DNA of 64,000 bases, taken from positions 434,001 to 498,000 of the forward strand of contig JAOTON010001583.1 in the NCBI GenBank assembly GCA_034440635.1, read 5' to 3'. The translations under genes were made by a program, and so were the position numbers. The notes under the pieces were generated by a model that ran no database searches, was not told the origin of the DNA, and saw only the letters and a program-made list of their open reading frames with translations. Source of the DNA: Lepas anatifera. Its lineage: Eukaryota > Arthropoda > Thecostraca > Lepadidae. Positions 48,097 to 59,052 of the stretch are shown one piece after another. Position 1 is the first letter of the stretch. Each line of letters opens with the position of its first letter.

Positions 48097-50065
48097 GAGC
48101 CGAGGACGTTTACAAGAAAGTTCATTTTTGTCATGGATTTCATGCTCACAAGCTATTGTTTTGCATTCATCCTGCAGTGTGAAAAACGTTTGGTTGTATA
48201 ATTTGATTCATACGCTTCAGAGGCTGGATGCAAGCGTAGACACTCGTTTTCCCCGGTACAAATTAAGCCCCTGAATTATACTTGTCTCGAATATCCACCG
48301 CTTGAATTGGTGGATCTAGCCGGTAGGTTGAGGGGGAGGAGGGGTGCCAATACCTATAAAAAAACAATAAAACCGTCACGCCGTGAAATATTTAGCCATA
48401 ATTTAGCCATGCGGAATGTTGTGGGTGTTAACCCGAGAAGAAAAAAACAAAACAAAAAATCACAGGTTAAAAAAACGTGACCACAAGATGCTTGTTTTGC
48501 TATCCAAGAAACAATGTTGATTGATTCTGTTTGAAGTTGAGAGTTGAAGCACCAAAATTTTGCGTACGAACTAAAATGGGGTCGGGGCAAGAAGGAGGTC
48601 GACGGTTTCTGGGGGCAAAAACAAAGCTTTAACCCGAAATTTTCCGTTTGGGGAGAGGTCATGCCTTTTTCCCCGCCCCCTCTCTAGATCCGGCACTGGT
48701 CGCTTGACACCTGATGCTCATTGGCGTCATCAAATATTGTGGCATTGATCGATTCAGACCAAATTTCCAGAGCTACATAAACACTGATACATGAGAAATG
48801 CGTGTGTATCCACTGGTTCTCACGCTGGTACCTCCACACATTTCCTGTTAATCACTCCTGAACACCAGCTGGTCAGAAGCTATGCCATCCCCTTGTGGCC
48901 ATAAGCATTGCCGCCTTGGTGCTGCCGCCGCCTACGGTGGGTGACGCCTCATTTGCGCGCGCGTCGCCGCCCGAATTTCACGCGCGAGTGGCCAGGAGTG
49001 GCTGCAGGCGGCGAGTCTCAGAGTGTGGCCGGGGATAGACGAGAGTATATTTGAAGTCTGGGGTATAGTGTGGTGTCGGGGAGGTACCCTTTGGGAACAA
49101 TTTAGTAAGTAAGAGGTTCACGCGAGGAAACAGGGTGGTCGAGTTCAGTTTGGATATAAGTGTTTATGTAAATGAAACTGTGACGAAAGGTTTCGGGAAC
49201 TAAGCATTACGCTGGGAACCTTATCAGGCATGTCATTCCTTGTTAACAAGTATCAGCATTCCATGGCATCTTTGATGAAGCGGGCTGTCGGAATTTTCAA
49301 GCCTTTTTATTTTTCCCCAACAAGCTATGTGTTTTATTACAAAACAAGAATGCTAGTTTTCACTTTAGGAAAACTTCCAAGATCCCCGTTAGGTTAGCCG
49401 GGACATGAATACGCACTGCGTGGGGTGGGCTTAGAATTCACGTTCCGTGCTGTTTTGTTGAAGGAAAAGTGTGCAAACCACCGGGCTATCCTGTTCATGA
49501 TGCCACCACAAAACAACTTTTTGACAAAGTCAGACGAACCTTGACCTACCCGAGTTACTTTTCTGAGAAATGTTTTCCTTTCTAGCAGCTTGAGCCACAC
49601 ATTGAAAAGCGAAAGAGAATTACATTCGTCAAGAGAGGTGTTATGCAAATATTACGTTGCAATCTAAAACACGGCATCGGTTGACAGAGCAAATCGTGGG
49701 TTTTTTTCTGAGCACAAGGTGGCTGATATCAAGGGAGAAGTTGTTGGGGTCAGAAAGGGAATCCACAGCTGTAATCAGGGCGACAATTTGCTTTCGAAAC
49801 ATGTTTTTGCATGGTTGGGGCACAGAACTGTCCCTATAATATGTCACGTCACACTTTACACATTTATAGGGAATCTACACAACTTGTTCTGATAGGGCAG
49901 CCAGTCTTCCCACTTGAAAGCAGGCGCCGTTCCCATAAAGCTGTTCTGTGCTTTTGATGCGAGGCACACATCACTGCAATTGTACCCCTGGCGTGGAGGC
50001 CTCATCATTTCTGCTCCTGGGTAAGGGGGAACCTGTCTCGGGCTGCGCCCTGGAGCAACCCCTGG
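48097..50065. other. Intergenic, no gene recognised
   Basis: AT-rich sequence with a short CpG-rich patch near 48.9-49.0 kb. No supported exon. Confidence 0.5.
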
Positions 50066-51510
50066 CTGACTACCAGAGCTGCAAAAAATCTCAAATCTGT
50101 CGGGCACTTTCGAAAAAACCTCCAAATCTGTCGGGTGGTTAGGATAGGACTATTAAAATTGTCTAAAACCCATTCAATTGGTAAAATGTTCCTACTCATT
50201 TTCCACATTCTTAATAGAAAATACTAAAATTAGCATAAAAAACTTCTAGTTTGGCACTAATGGATATCATTATCCTTATTTTTGTGCTCTGATCCTTATA
50301 TGTGTGATATCATTATTTTTTGTGCTCTGAAGCCGCCTATGGCAAATCTAAGTGGAATGACACAAGTCTATTAATTTTCAAAACTCTAGAACTGAGACTG
50401 TTCTTCGGGTTTTCAATTATCAGACGCGCTCAGGAAATTAAGGTTATCGGCAGAAACCTATAACAAATTGAATACCGAACCACCAATTCTCATTTTCTGG
50501 AGTAAAGGAAATTTATTATTGGATGTAATTTGAGATTTGTGGACGTACAGCATACAAATAGTGTGTGTCAAAGTCAGCTCGACTGGGTCTTGAATAAGAC
50601 TCAGTCTTGAATTCAGATGATTTACGTCACAGGTGGAAATATACAATAACATGAAAAGCAGCCCCCTTTTTCAGTCCTCTGCAGCCGCCATTGACAAAAA
50701 ATGCTGCACTAGAATGAGAATAAGTGATATTTTGTTATTATGTTACATAGTCCAGCTCAGAACACTTAAAAAGTATAGTTTGCAATGGAAGAAAGCTGAC
50801 CTGGTTCCCATACCATGCGGTTATTTATGCCAGCTTCTGCAGATTTTCATGATTTCAGTTTTTTGGAGGTGGGAGGGGGTAATTTGGAAGGAACCCCCAA
50901 AATATATATATGGATTTTGCTCTGATGGCCAGACAAACAAGATTGGAGGGGTACTTTTTTATATTCGAAAGTGTTTCTTAAGGATCATGGCTACTTGTAG
51001 TTGAATACAAACATGTAATATTAGCTTTCCATGACTTTTAAATGCATGTTTACATGAAAAATCCTAAATTTTGAAGCTGTTGGCTATTTCAAATTTTTTT
51101 CATGCATTGCCGTGCTCATTTTCATGAGGGTACGTGGTTTAGGATCTGAAGTTCATGAGGCTAATAAATAACCTTAGTCAGTTAGATAGTAAATGTCAAA
51201 TAAATATCATGTTTCCAAGGAAGTTAAGTGAAGGTCGACTAGGCTGTGTTTTTGTTATATCTTTGTCCCCTTGACATAGATCATAGGCATATTTAGGTAA
51301 GTGAATAAAATGAAATGGGAGAAATAGTTTGGTACTTAAAACTCAAATTAATGTGGAAAGGTGAAGAGTTTTGTTTCTTTGGGATCTACAAATCCACTGA
51401 TGAAGGTATGCAACTTTTGTGGTTAATTCTGGACAAACAGGCATTGGATTTAAAAGAAGACGGAAGGGAAAATCAAATGTTTTAGTCTAATTTGACCAGT
51501 TTGCTGTTAA

Positions 51511-52540
51511 CCCGCGCCCCACCGGGGGTCCGGCGCCACCTTCGCCCCACCGGGGGAGGGTCATCGATGGCCCCCCCTCTAACTCCGAAAATATGGGCGT
51601 TAGTGCAAATCTGCAAAGTGCAATAGAAAGCTCGCGTGAATTCAGTAAGAAATTACTTCGCATGTTTTAGTGCTCAGGTCAATGGTTTGACCTCCAGAGG
51701 TCAAATTAGGTCAAGATCGGCTATTTTCACTCAAATATGCAATGATTAAGCAAACTGGGCATAACTCTTATGTCATTAGAGCTATTGAGGCCTGGTAAAG
51801 TAAATTTGATAGCAAATTGCCAGTACTTTTTCCGCTATGTGGAACGTAAAGACCTCCCGCCAGTGGTTTGACCGCCAGAGGTCACCTCGTGACCTAATAT
51901 GACGTGAGGTCACGAAAGGTCAAAAAGTGACCTTGCCGTATATCAAATGAAAGCCAGTGACAAGACAAACACGTTGGTGTTTGTTTGACCGCTCTAGCTC
52001 AATTAGGTCAAAAGTTATTGTCAAAATACTGTTTTTGACCTCCGGTGACCTTGGATGACCTTGGAAAAGTCAAAGGGCAAATATGACCCCTGGGATCCGT
52101 GAAAGGGTGTCCAAAAACGTTGTTCTGAGCAGTCTGAGTATTTGCAATCATTTTTGTGGGTTTTATATCATGAAATAGCTTTTCCCAATGCTTTTCCAAT
52201 GGGAGAGGTCGCCTCGTGACCTGACCTCAGGGCACGAAATCGAAAAATCCCGGATATACACCTTGTAGACCCTGGAGGGGTCATGAAGTGTAGGAAGTTT
52301 CAAATCGATCGACTTTGAAATGTAGCTCTTACAGAGCTCTAAATGTGAAGTGAGGTGACCTTGGTTGACCTCGTCTGGTGACCTGACCTTGGGTGACCCG
52401 GGGTAAAAAATTTCAGGGATGATGGGAAAATGATGCAGTGAGAGGTAGAGCCCTCAACCGCGGTGCTGCGCCTCGTCGTTTTTCTGCTATCTCGGAAAAA
52501 CCTTAGGGGGGCCATCGATGGCCCCCCGGTGGGGCGAGGG
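51511..52540 (+). mobile_element. TTAA-flanked miniature element, family 1, copy 5
   Basis: TTAA at 51507-51510 and 52541-52544. Intact ends and subterminal palindromes; nearly identical to copies 1-3. Inserted into hAT element D, so it is younger than D. Length 1030 bp. Confidence 0.9.
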
Positions 52541-53113
52541 TTAAAATTCATTTTTCCCTTATTAATATCATTTAAAATTATTGATCAACACTGAGCAAAA
52601 CATACTGTGTGGAAATAAATGTAAGCTGCCGAAATTACAACGAACACCACATCACTTACTTGTTTGTTTTCTCCCCACACTGTTCTGATCTGTCCGCTGT
52701 TTGATCCATGCTTCAAAACGACCTCCTTGGCCAAAACCACTGTTCCTGAACTTGCAGGGCAGCCCAGAATGCTTGATTCACTGATGCTCCTTAAAAAAAC
52801 GTTTTTCGCCAAAATACCCACATCCCTCAAATCCACATTTAAGCTTGACACGGGACGGTGGAAGGGGCTTCAGCTTAATCGGAGCCATTTATCAGCCCTT
52901 CAACTATGGACGACGAAATCCAGGCTCAACCAGTTTACTCAAGATGTATACCAAAGTAATGCAAGAGAAAAATAATCAAAAACATAACCTTGCAACGTAT
53001 TGCCTCCAGCACACCACGGGATTCTAGGGCCTTGGCCTCCGCCATATCCACAACGCAACACACCAAACCGCAGGGCTGCTTTTCAAACCAAAGATACCTT
53101 TTACACCGAATTT

Positions 53114-53149
53114 GCCGTAAGGGCGCTGTTCAAACAGCGCCCTTGCGGC
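53114..53149. repeat. Hairpin in element D
   Basis: 17-bp arms (GCCGTAAGGGCGCTGTT and its inverse with one G/T change) around a 2-3 base loop. Confidence 0.85.
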
Positions 53150-53322
53150 AGAGTTGAGCGTACTTCCAAACGAAGGAAACGAAGGAAAAAAACTGTTTTG
53201 CCTGTCTAAAGGCCTTTACGGCGGCCTGTCAGGCCAAGCTGTCGCGTGCTATGGAATACAAATCCGGGCCCAACAGGCCGGTGAAGGAATTTTTCCAGCA
53301 GAGGATTTTCTGGGTGACGTTT

Positions 53323-53442
53323 AAAAGGCCCTCTGTGCATAAGGCCCTCTATTCAAAGGTCCCTCGATTCATAAGTCCCTCGAAAAGACCCTCTGTGCAT
53401 AAGGCCCGCTATTCAAAGGTCCCTCGATTCATAAGTCCCTCG
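53323..53442. repeat. 60-bp tandem duplication in element D
   Basis: Two adjacent 60-bp units starting AAAAGGCCCTCTGTGCAT and AAAAGACCCTCTGTGCAT, differing at two or so positions. Confidence 0.92.
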
Positions 53443-53693
53443 ATTTTCCATCGGTTCTTGCCGCACACTGGCTTGATATGGGAGAGGTGCAAATTCATGG
53501 AAAACTTGTTGAGTGAAAGAGGTGACAATTCTAATATTGAGTTTTTTAGAACAAAAAAATGTTTTCTGTTTCCTTTCAAGATTTTTTTCTCACAGATTGT
53601 AAGATCTGTCGCAGAACCATAGGTACCGTGCCCTAAAATCTGTCGGGCACTTTATGACCCGAGAGCCCGACTTTTTGCAGCTCTGCTGACTAC

Positions 53694-54394
53694 CTCTCCC
53701 AAGTCCTTAATATTCGATGTTGCTAATCCCCTCAATCAGTTCTTGCCATCTCACAATATAAATATATTGAGGCAAATGAGGGTTGTTATGATGAAAATAA
53801 TTAGTGATTTTTTTCCAAAAACGAGTTCCCAACCAAATAAACAGTGTAAATTTCAATAACCCTATCTTAAGAATGCCCCCAGCTCAAGACGACTTATAAG
53901 GGTGTTCTAGGTGCCCATACAAGAAGACAAGGATAACAGAAAACCTATCGCATAAAATTTCACGTAGAACAGATCACCAGGCTTAGGACCATCTGGGGAC
54001 CATCGCCTACCTTTTCATGATCTGAATGTGAAATGACAGAGGAAAATGCAGACCGGTATGGTAACCTGCCGGAGCAGTAACAAGAACAGACTAGGACATT
54101 TTTTCAATCATCCGAAAAACACGCGTGCTTTGACCATTCATTTGTAGTGTTTTTTATTCTAAATTTTGTTCAAGATGTTCCTGGTAAGGCTGCTAGAGCC
54201 AGAGTCTCACTAAAGTCATCAAGGGACTTGTCACGGAGACCCCGACCCCACCACCCGAACGAGCAACTCCCTCAATGGAGGGTTAATTTAGAAGCCAAAG
54301 TTTAGCGTCCCACAAAGCACAGGGACGGCCGCCCGCTCAGGTCACCCTCTCACCAGTCAGTTGCCAGCTGACCTGTACGTCGGGTAAACTATTG
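53694..54394. other. Intergenic, no gene recognised
   Basis: Mixed composition, nothing supported. Confidence 0.5.
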
Positions 54395-54507
54395 AGCGCC
54401 GGAGCGTCTCAGGGGACCGATCCCAAGCCTGGACATGCACTGCCACTGCATGCTTCTGAGCAGCGAGCCGGGCCCAACGCTCTACGAACTGAGCTACCGG
54501 GGCGGCA
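54395..54507 (-). repeat. tRNA-derived SINE head
   Basis: On the minus strand the sequence starts GCCGCCCCGGTAGCTCAG and continues TTCGTAGAGCG, a canonical tRNA D-arm with A box. A B-box-like GGATCGGTCCC follows about 65 bp later, longer than in a functional tRNA. This is the arrangement of a tRNA-derived SINE rather than a tRNA gene. Confidence 0.65.
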
Positions 54508-55822
54508 AGTCTTGTCTCTAAACTTGTATTCTTTACTGCAGTATATGAACATTTACAATAACTTAAATTTGCCCGATCATGTGGTAGGACGGAATTTTGT
54601 AGACAATATACGGACAGTATGCTGTTTCACCCGCCCACACACACGTTACTGGTATAATTTTCCAGGTACCCGCACAGCAGCAGCAAGCGCCCTGACATGT
54701 CTGCAGTCTGCAGCTAGCTTTTACATATCAAAAGTTTTTCCAAGCGTTTTAGCACTGGGCTTTCTTAAGACTTTAAAACTTTTTGGAGTTCATTGCGCTT
54801 CTTGGTCTCAAACCTGAAATTCAGAATAGAACATTTTCTGTGCCATCGGGATACAAATCATGGACAATCTCGACGGAAATCTAGCTGCTACAGATTCCGA
54901 TATTTTCGACACCAGGATTTAGTACAGGCATCAGCCGTGTAGCTTCTACAATCGTCCGTTTGACGCGCGTTTTTCAGCATAGAGCACCCGGAGCCCGGCT
55001 CAGAGCGGCGGCATTCCTGCCCTGATCTGTATCAGTTCCAAGTCGACGAACTACGGCCGGGCCGGGGGAGGTCCAGCGGGATCCTGAGGCGCGGCAGGGC
55101 ACCGCGGCCGCTGTAAAAAACGCCGCCTCCTAAAATGGACCCCGGCCGATCATTAGACATCCATGGAATCACGAGGGCACGTACCAGCGCCGAACGAGGC
55201 GGAAACACCGTCAGCGAGGTTGACGCTGTTCGGTGAGATTCGCGATCAGAGCCAGTGTACCGTGTCCCAACCCTGGGTGTCAGATTTTGACCTCTCCTGT
55301 TCCTTCCCAGCTAGACCGGGTTACCCTTTTATGCAGTCTTGAAGGAAGCGGCGAAGCACCCAATAGCAAGATGGTGATTTCTGATTTGAAATTACGAAGC
55401 GGCTTTAGTTTTTATCACAATTGGTTGTGTACTGAAGAGTGCAAATACATACGAAGCCTTTTGATGACGAATTTCTTTCAAATATACTTTCAACGCAAAG
55501 GAAACAAATCAACACGCTCTTATCTTCCTCATTAAAAGCATTCAATAGTCCAATGAGACGTAACTGCTCCATCTAATAATATGTATGTGTGCCTTAGCCT
55601 TACGGAACCTTATGGGATCGCTCTACCATGTCAACATTCTAAAGATGACAAATTATCAACAAAATAAGTCTGGAAATATGGAATCCTCATTTTTTCACCT
55701 TTAATCACTCAGAACAACAATGCTGCCTTTTTCTTACGGTTTAGTATATCATCAAAATAGGACGTTTTTTGGCGCTATGAATTGATTGTATACCTATCTA
55801 TCCTTATTGTATACGAATGGAT

Positions 55823-55897
<75 letters not shown>

Positions 55898-57120
55898 ATA
55901 ATAGGCATAGCATAGACTTGCAGCTCTAATTGATACTCCATATAAAATCCCAACTTTCTCTTACATATTTGAAGTGAACGATACAATTTCAATATCAAAA
56001 CATTAACTATCTGGTAATTTTATAATAACAGAGCTCTTTTATCTGCTTAGAACTTACCGACATGTGATTCCCAGCTCACTTACTAGCATGATGTTTCAAA
56101 TCAGTGGGAGGGACCTAGAATTTAGACCAATCGAGTTGTTGCAAGTATATTTAGAGGTATCTAGAGGTATTAGAGGTATTTTACGGTACTTGATAGTTCG
56201 AGGGCCTTAATTTTCTTTATTTTCAACCATAATTTGTGCGGGTATTTAATACCTGAAGCTTTATAAAGCTAACCTAACCTATACGTCTCGTCTAGCCTAT
56301 AGGTTAGACGGCATATGCCCCTGATGGCTTTTTGACACGCTACATCAAATTGCTATATAAGTTCAAATCCCATTATACAAGTGGAACATTCCTTTTCGGC
56401 TTCCCAGAGCTGTCACTCTCAACACCAAGTGCCATGCATCAGCTTTCATACTATTATGTCAACATCGGGCCTGAGACCAAGTAGTTAGGCGTACAAACGC
56501 TGTCTAAGCCTGGTAATTGGTCAGTTACAAGGATGAAACGTTAGTAGCGTGAATTCTGAACAGACAATTCCTGAATATGTATGAGGATATGAAATATTCC
56601 GAGCACGCTCCTTCTATCATCTCTGCTCTTTGTAGGCCACTGTTTGGGAGTTACGATAATGAGGCTGGATTTGCGCAAGTGATGCTTTCTTTTCAAATAA
56701 TGTGGCATTGTCTCGACTCTACATACAAGTGTCGGTTGTTGTTGCGTTGTAGTGCCCTGTCGACAGAAGTTCTAAACACCGATCAATTAACTATTATCAG
56801 AAGCGCTTGGCCAAGTTACCTTTAGCACACGCAGTAGAGGGTTTCCAAAGTGAATCCTCACCTATTTTTCGAGGTAGCCGGAGAACCGTTTGCCACTGGA
56901 AAATGCTACTTGGCCACATTTGAGAGAATTCATTAGTACTTCGATTGGCGAATGCATTTTTTTCGTTCAATGATTTTTTTACAGATAGGCTTTCAAAGTC
57001 AGAGCTATATTTTGTGACAGTGGCAATGACGTGGCTGCCCCAGTTCGCCTGCACTGAAGACTGAGTGGTGACGTCATAACGTCATATAATCGGGTTATAA
57101 GTTAACTTCAACCCACATGA
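54508..57120. other. Intergenic, no gene recognised
   Basis: A CpG-rich patch lies at 54.95-55.22 kb; the rest is AT-rich. No supported exon. Confidence 0.45.
55824..55894. repeat. (TA)n microsatellite
   Basis: TA tract with one C interruption. Confidence 0.97.
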
Positions 57121-57128
57121 AGATCACA

Positions 57129-57154
57129 AGGTCAAAGGTCACAGGTCAAGGTCA
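57129..57154 (+). promoter_or_regulatory. Cluster of four AGGTCA direct repeats (DR1, DR1, DR0)
   Basis: AGGTCA starts at 57129, 57136, 57143 and 57149: two spacings of one base, then none. DR1 of AGGTCA is a known binding site for RXR/USP-type and HNF4-type nuclear receptors. No nearby gene is recognised, so function is unproven. Confidence 0.4.
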
Positions 57155-57232
57155 TTGACCCCAGTGTTCCGTTCCGATGGTGTTGTTCAGTATGACATAT
57201 GCTAAGTTATGCCTTCATAGTAAAACTAGTCC

Positions 57233-57560
57233 AGGTCAAGGTCAAATATATTTTTCAAGGTGAAGCTTTCATTTCCCACCTAAAGGATATCATAGCACCA
57301 GTTATATTATACATTATTGGGAACATGACATTTTTACGTCATAGGTCATTGCACTTGAATGACCTTCACCTCAACATTTCGAAAATATTATATGGGGCCT
57401 CCCCTTTAAGTCATTAGTCCATTGTTTGTGTATTCCCGGCTTTTTCGGCATAATCGCGGAATTTCCCGATGGGCCTCAAGCACGGCCCAGATTTGACCTT
57501 TAGGACCTCGCTTGACCTTGAAGATATTGACTTAGGTCAATGAACTTTGCCATAAGTTAG
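57233..57560. repeat. AGGTCA-rich block
   Basis: Continues the cluster with a further direct repeat without spacer (57233-57244) and several AGGTCA/TGACCT up to about 57541. No TTAA ends were found; it may be the eroded interior of another element. Confidence 0.5.
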
Positions 57561-58066
57561 ACAACTATCACCCCCAATCACTCTCCAACGGGACTTTGTC
57601 TTATCCTCTTGGCTTGCGAGATCCCAGAGGGGGAACTTTAGGACCCCCTCTATTATGTCTTGGCGCCTGGCCCTTCTCCACTGTGCGTGCTAACATAAGA
57701 TAAACATATATACGCTTTTGAAAACTATGTGCCCAAGCTATGGAATGTTTAGGTATTTTAGAAACATAAATTTATGAGCTTTGTATTCATTCCTAATACA
57801 TTCTGAAATGAACTATGCAGCTTGTGTTTATCTAGTTTCAATGTCTCTTGTATCTACATTCTTGTTATTGCGTTTAAGTATTATGTCACTTTTTCACGAG
57901 AAGCAAAAAGTCGCTATAAACATATACATTTTTATTTTTAACGACGCACCAACTGTCAGGGCTATGCGGCATCACCGATGTTCGCCCTGTTGAGAGGGAT
58001 TTGGGGGATCAGATCAACTTATTCAGAGACTCATCCGGGACATGAACAACTTTTCCAATTAAGTAA

Positions 58067-59048
58067 CACGCGCCCCGCTGGGGGGGCGAAATTCGCCCCT
58101 CCTGGTTTTTCCCAGATAGCTAAAAAAAGAAACGGAGAACAACAAAACTTACGGTACCCTATTCCTAATAAATTTTTCACATCTGACCAAATTTTTGAGT
58201 TAAGGTCATGTCAAGTCAAGGAGCTATTTAGGGTCAAGGGACCCGACCTCAAAACCTAAAATTACGAGTTTGAAGCAGCGCCCAGAGAACATTAGCAAAC
58301 CGATCAGTTTGAAACTTCCACAATATCATATGGTCATTAGGGTCTACAAATCTGCTATCTCGGAATTTTTATATTGGTGACCTAAGGTGGGGTCAATTTT
58401 TTGGTCATCCCATTATGTCTATGGTGAAAAATAGAATGGACTTGTTTTCAGGAAATACTGGATAGATAAGGCTGAAAATCCTCAAACTGTCCATTCTTAC
58501 CACGATCGTGACCGTAAAGTTGGGTTTTTTAGGATCTGACCTCTCAAAGGTCATATCAGGTCACGGGAGCAGAGAGTGATTGTTTTGCCAATAACTTCTC
58601 ACTGAATTGAGATAAAGCTCCCATTTTGCTTTCATTGTTTTTATATTGTCACGGGGAGTCGATTGATATGCAACATGACTATACCAGGTATTTCTGTGAC
58701 CCTGACCTAGGTCGCGGTCAGGTCATTTTGACTATTTGACCTAGCAAGGTCATATTATACATCATTCGATTTGCCGCGATGAGAAGAATCCAATGATGCA
58801 TAAAAATTTGCTCTAGCTCCCCTGAGGGCAGATCTAGAGAGGGAAACGTACACTGCTCTGTTGTAAGCCTATGGAGCATTCTTTGACCTATGCTGACCGC
58901 AATATTGACCTGACATAAAAATCATTCGCATATATTCTCTTCGTCTTGTCAAGAGCTTTCGAACGCCGCCCGTAATTTTCCTTTAGCTTTCGTGGGGAAC
59001 GAGATACGGAGGGGGCGCGTCATGCAAGGGACCCCAGCGGGGCGCGTG
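58067..59048 (+). mobile_element. TTAA-flanked miniature element, family 3
   Basis: Left end CACGCGCCCCGCTGGGG, right end its inverse CCCCAGCGGGGCGCGTG. TTAA is intact at 59049-59052 and appears as GTAA at 58063-58066. Inside the left end is a hairpin GGGGGCGAAATTCGCCCC, then GGTTTTTCCCAGATAGC, matching the layout of family 1. About 11 AGGTCA/TGACCT hexamers by eye. No transposase; 982 bp. Confidence 0.8.
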
Positions 59049-59052
59049 TTAA

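Larger units (their letters stand above)
50074..53685. mobile_element. hAT-type element D carrying a family 1 insertion
   Basis: 8-bp target duplication CTGACTAC (50066-50073 and 53686-53693). Terminal inverted repeats start CAGAGCTGCAAAAA, and both ends carry AATCTGTCGGGCAC or its inverse slightly further in. Removing the nested family 1 copy leaves about 2.6 kb. No intact transposase; no frame recognised as hAT. Confidence 0.85.

Noticed and set aside
54395..54507. Functional tRNA gene
   Set aside because: The distance between A box and B box is too long for a tRNA without an intron of the standard position, and no matching acceptor stem is seen.
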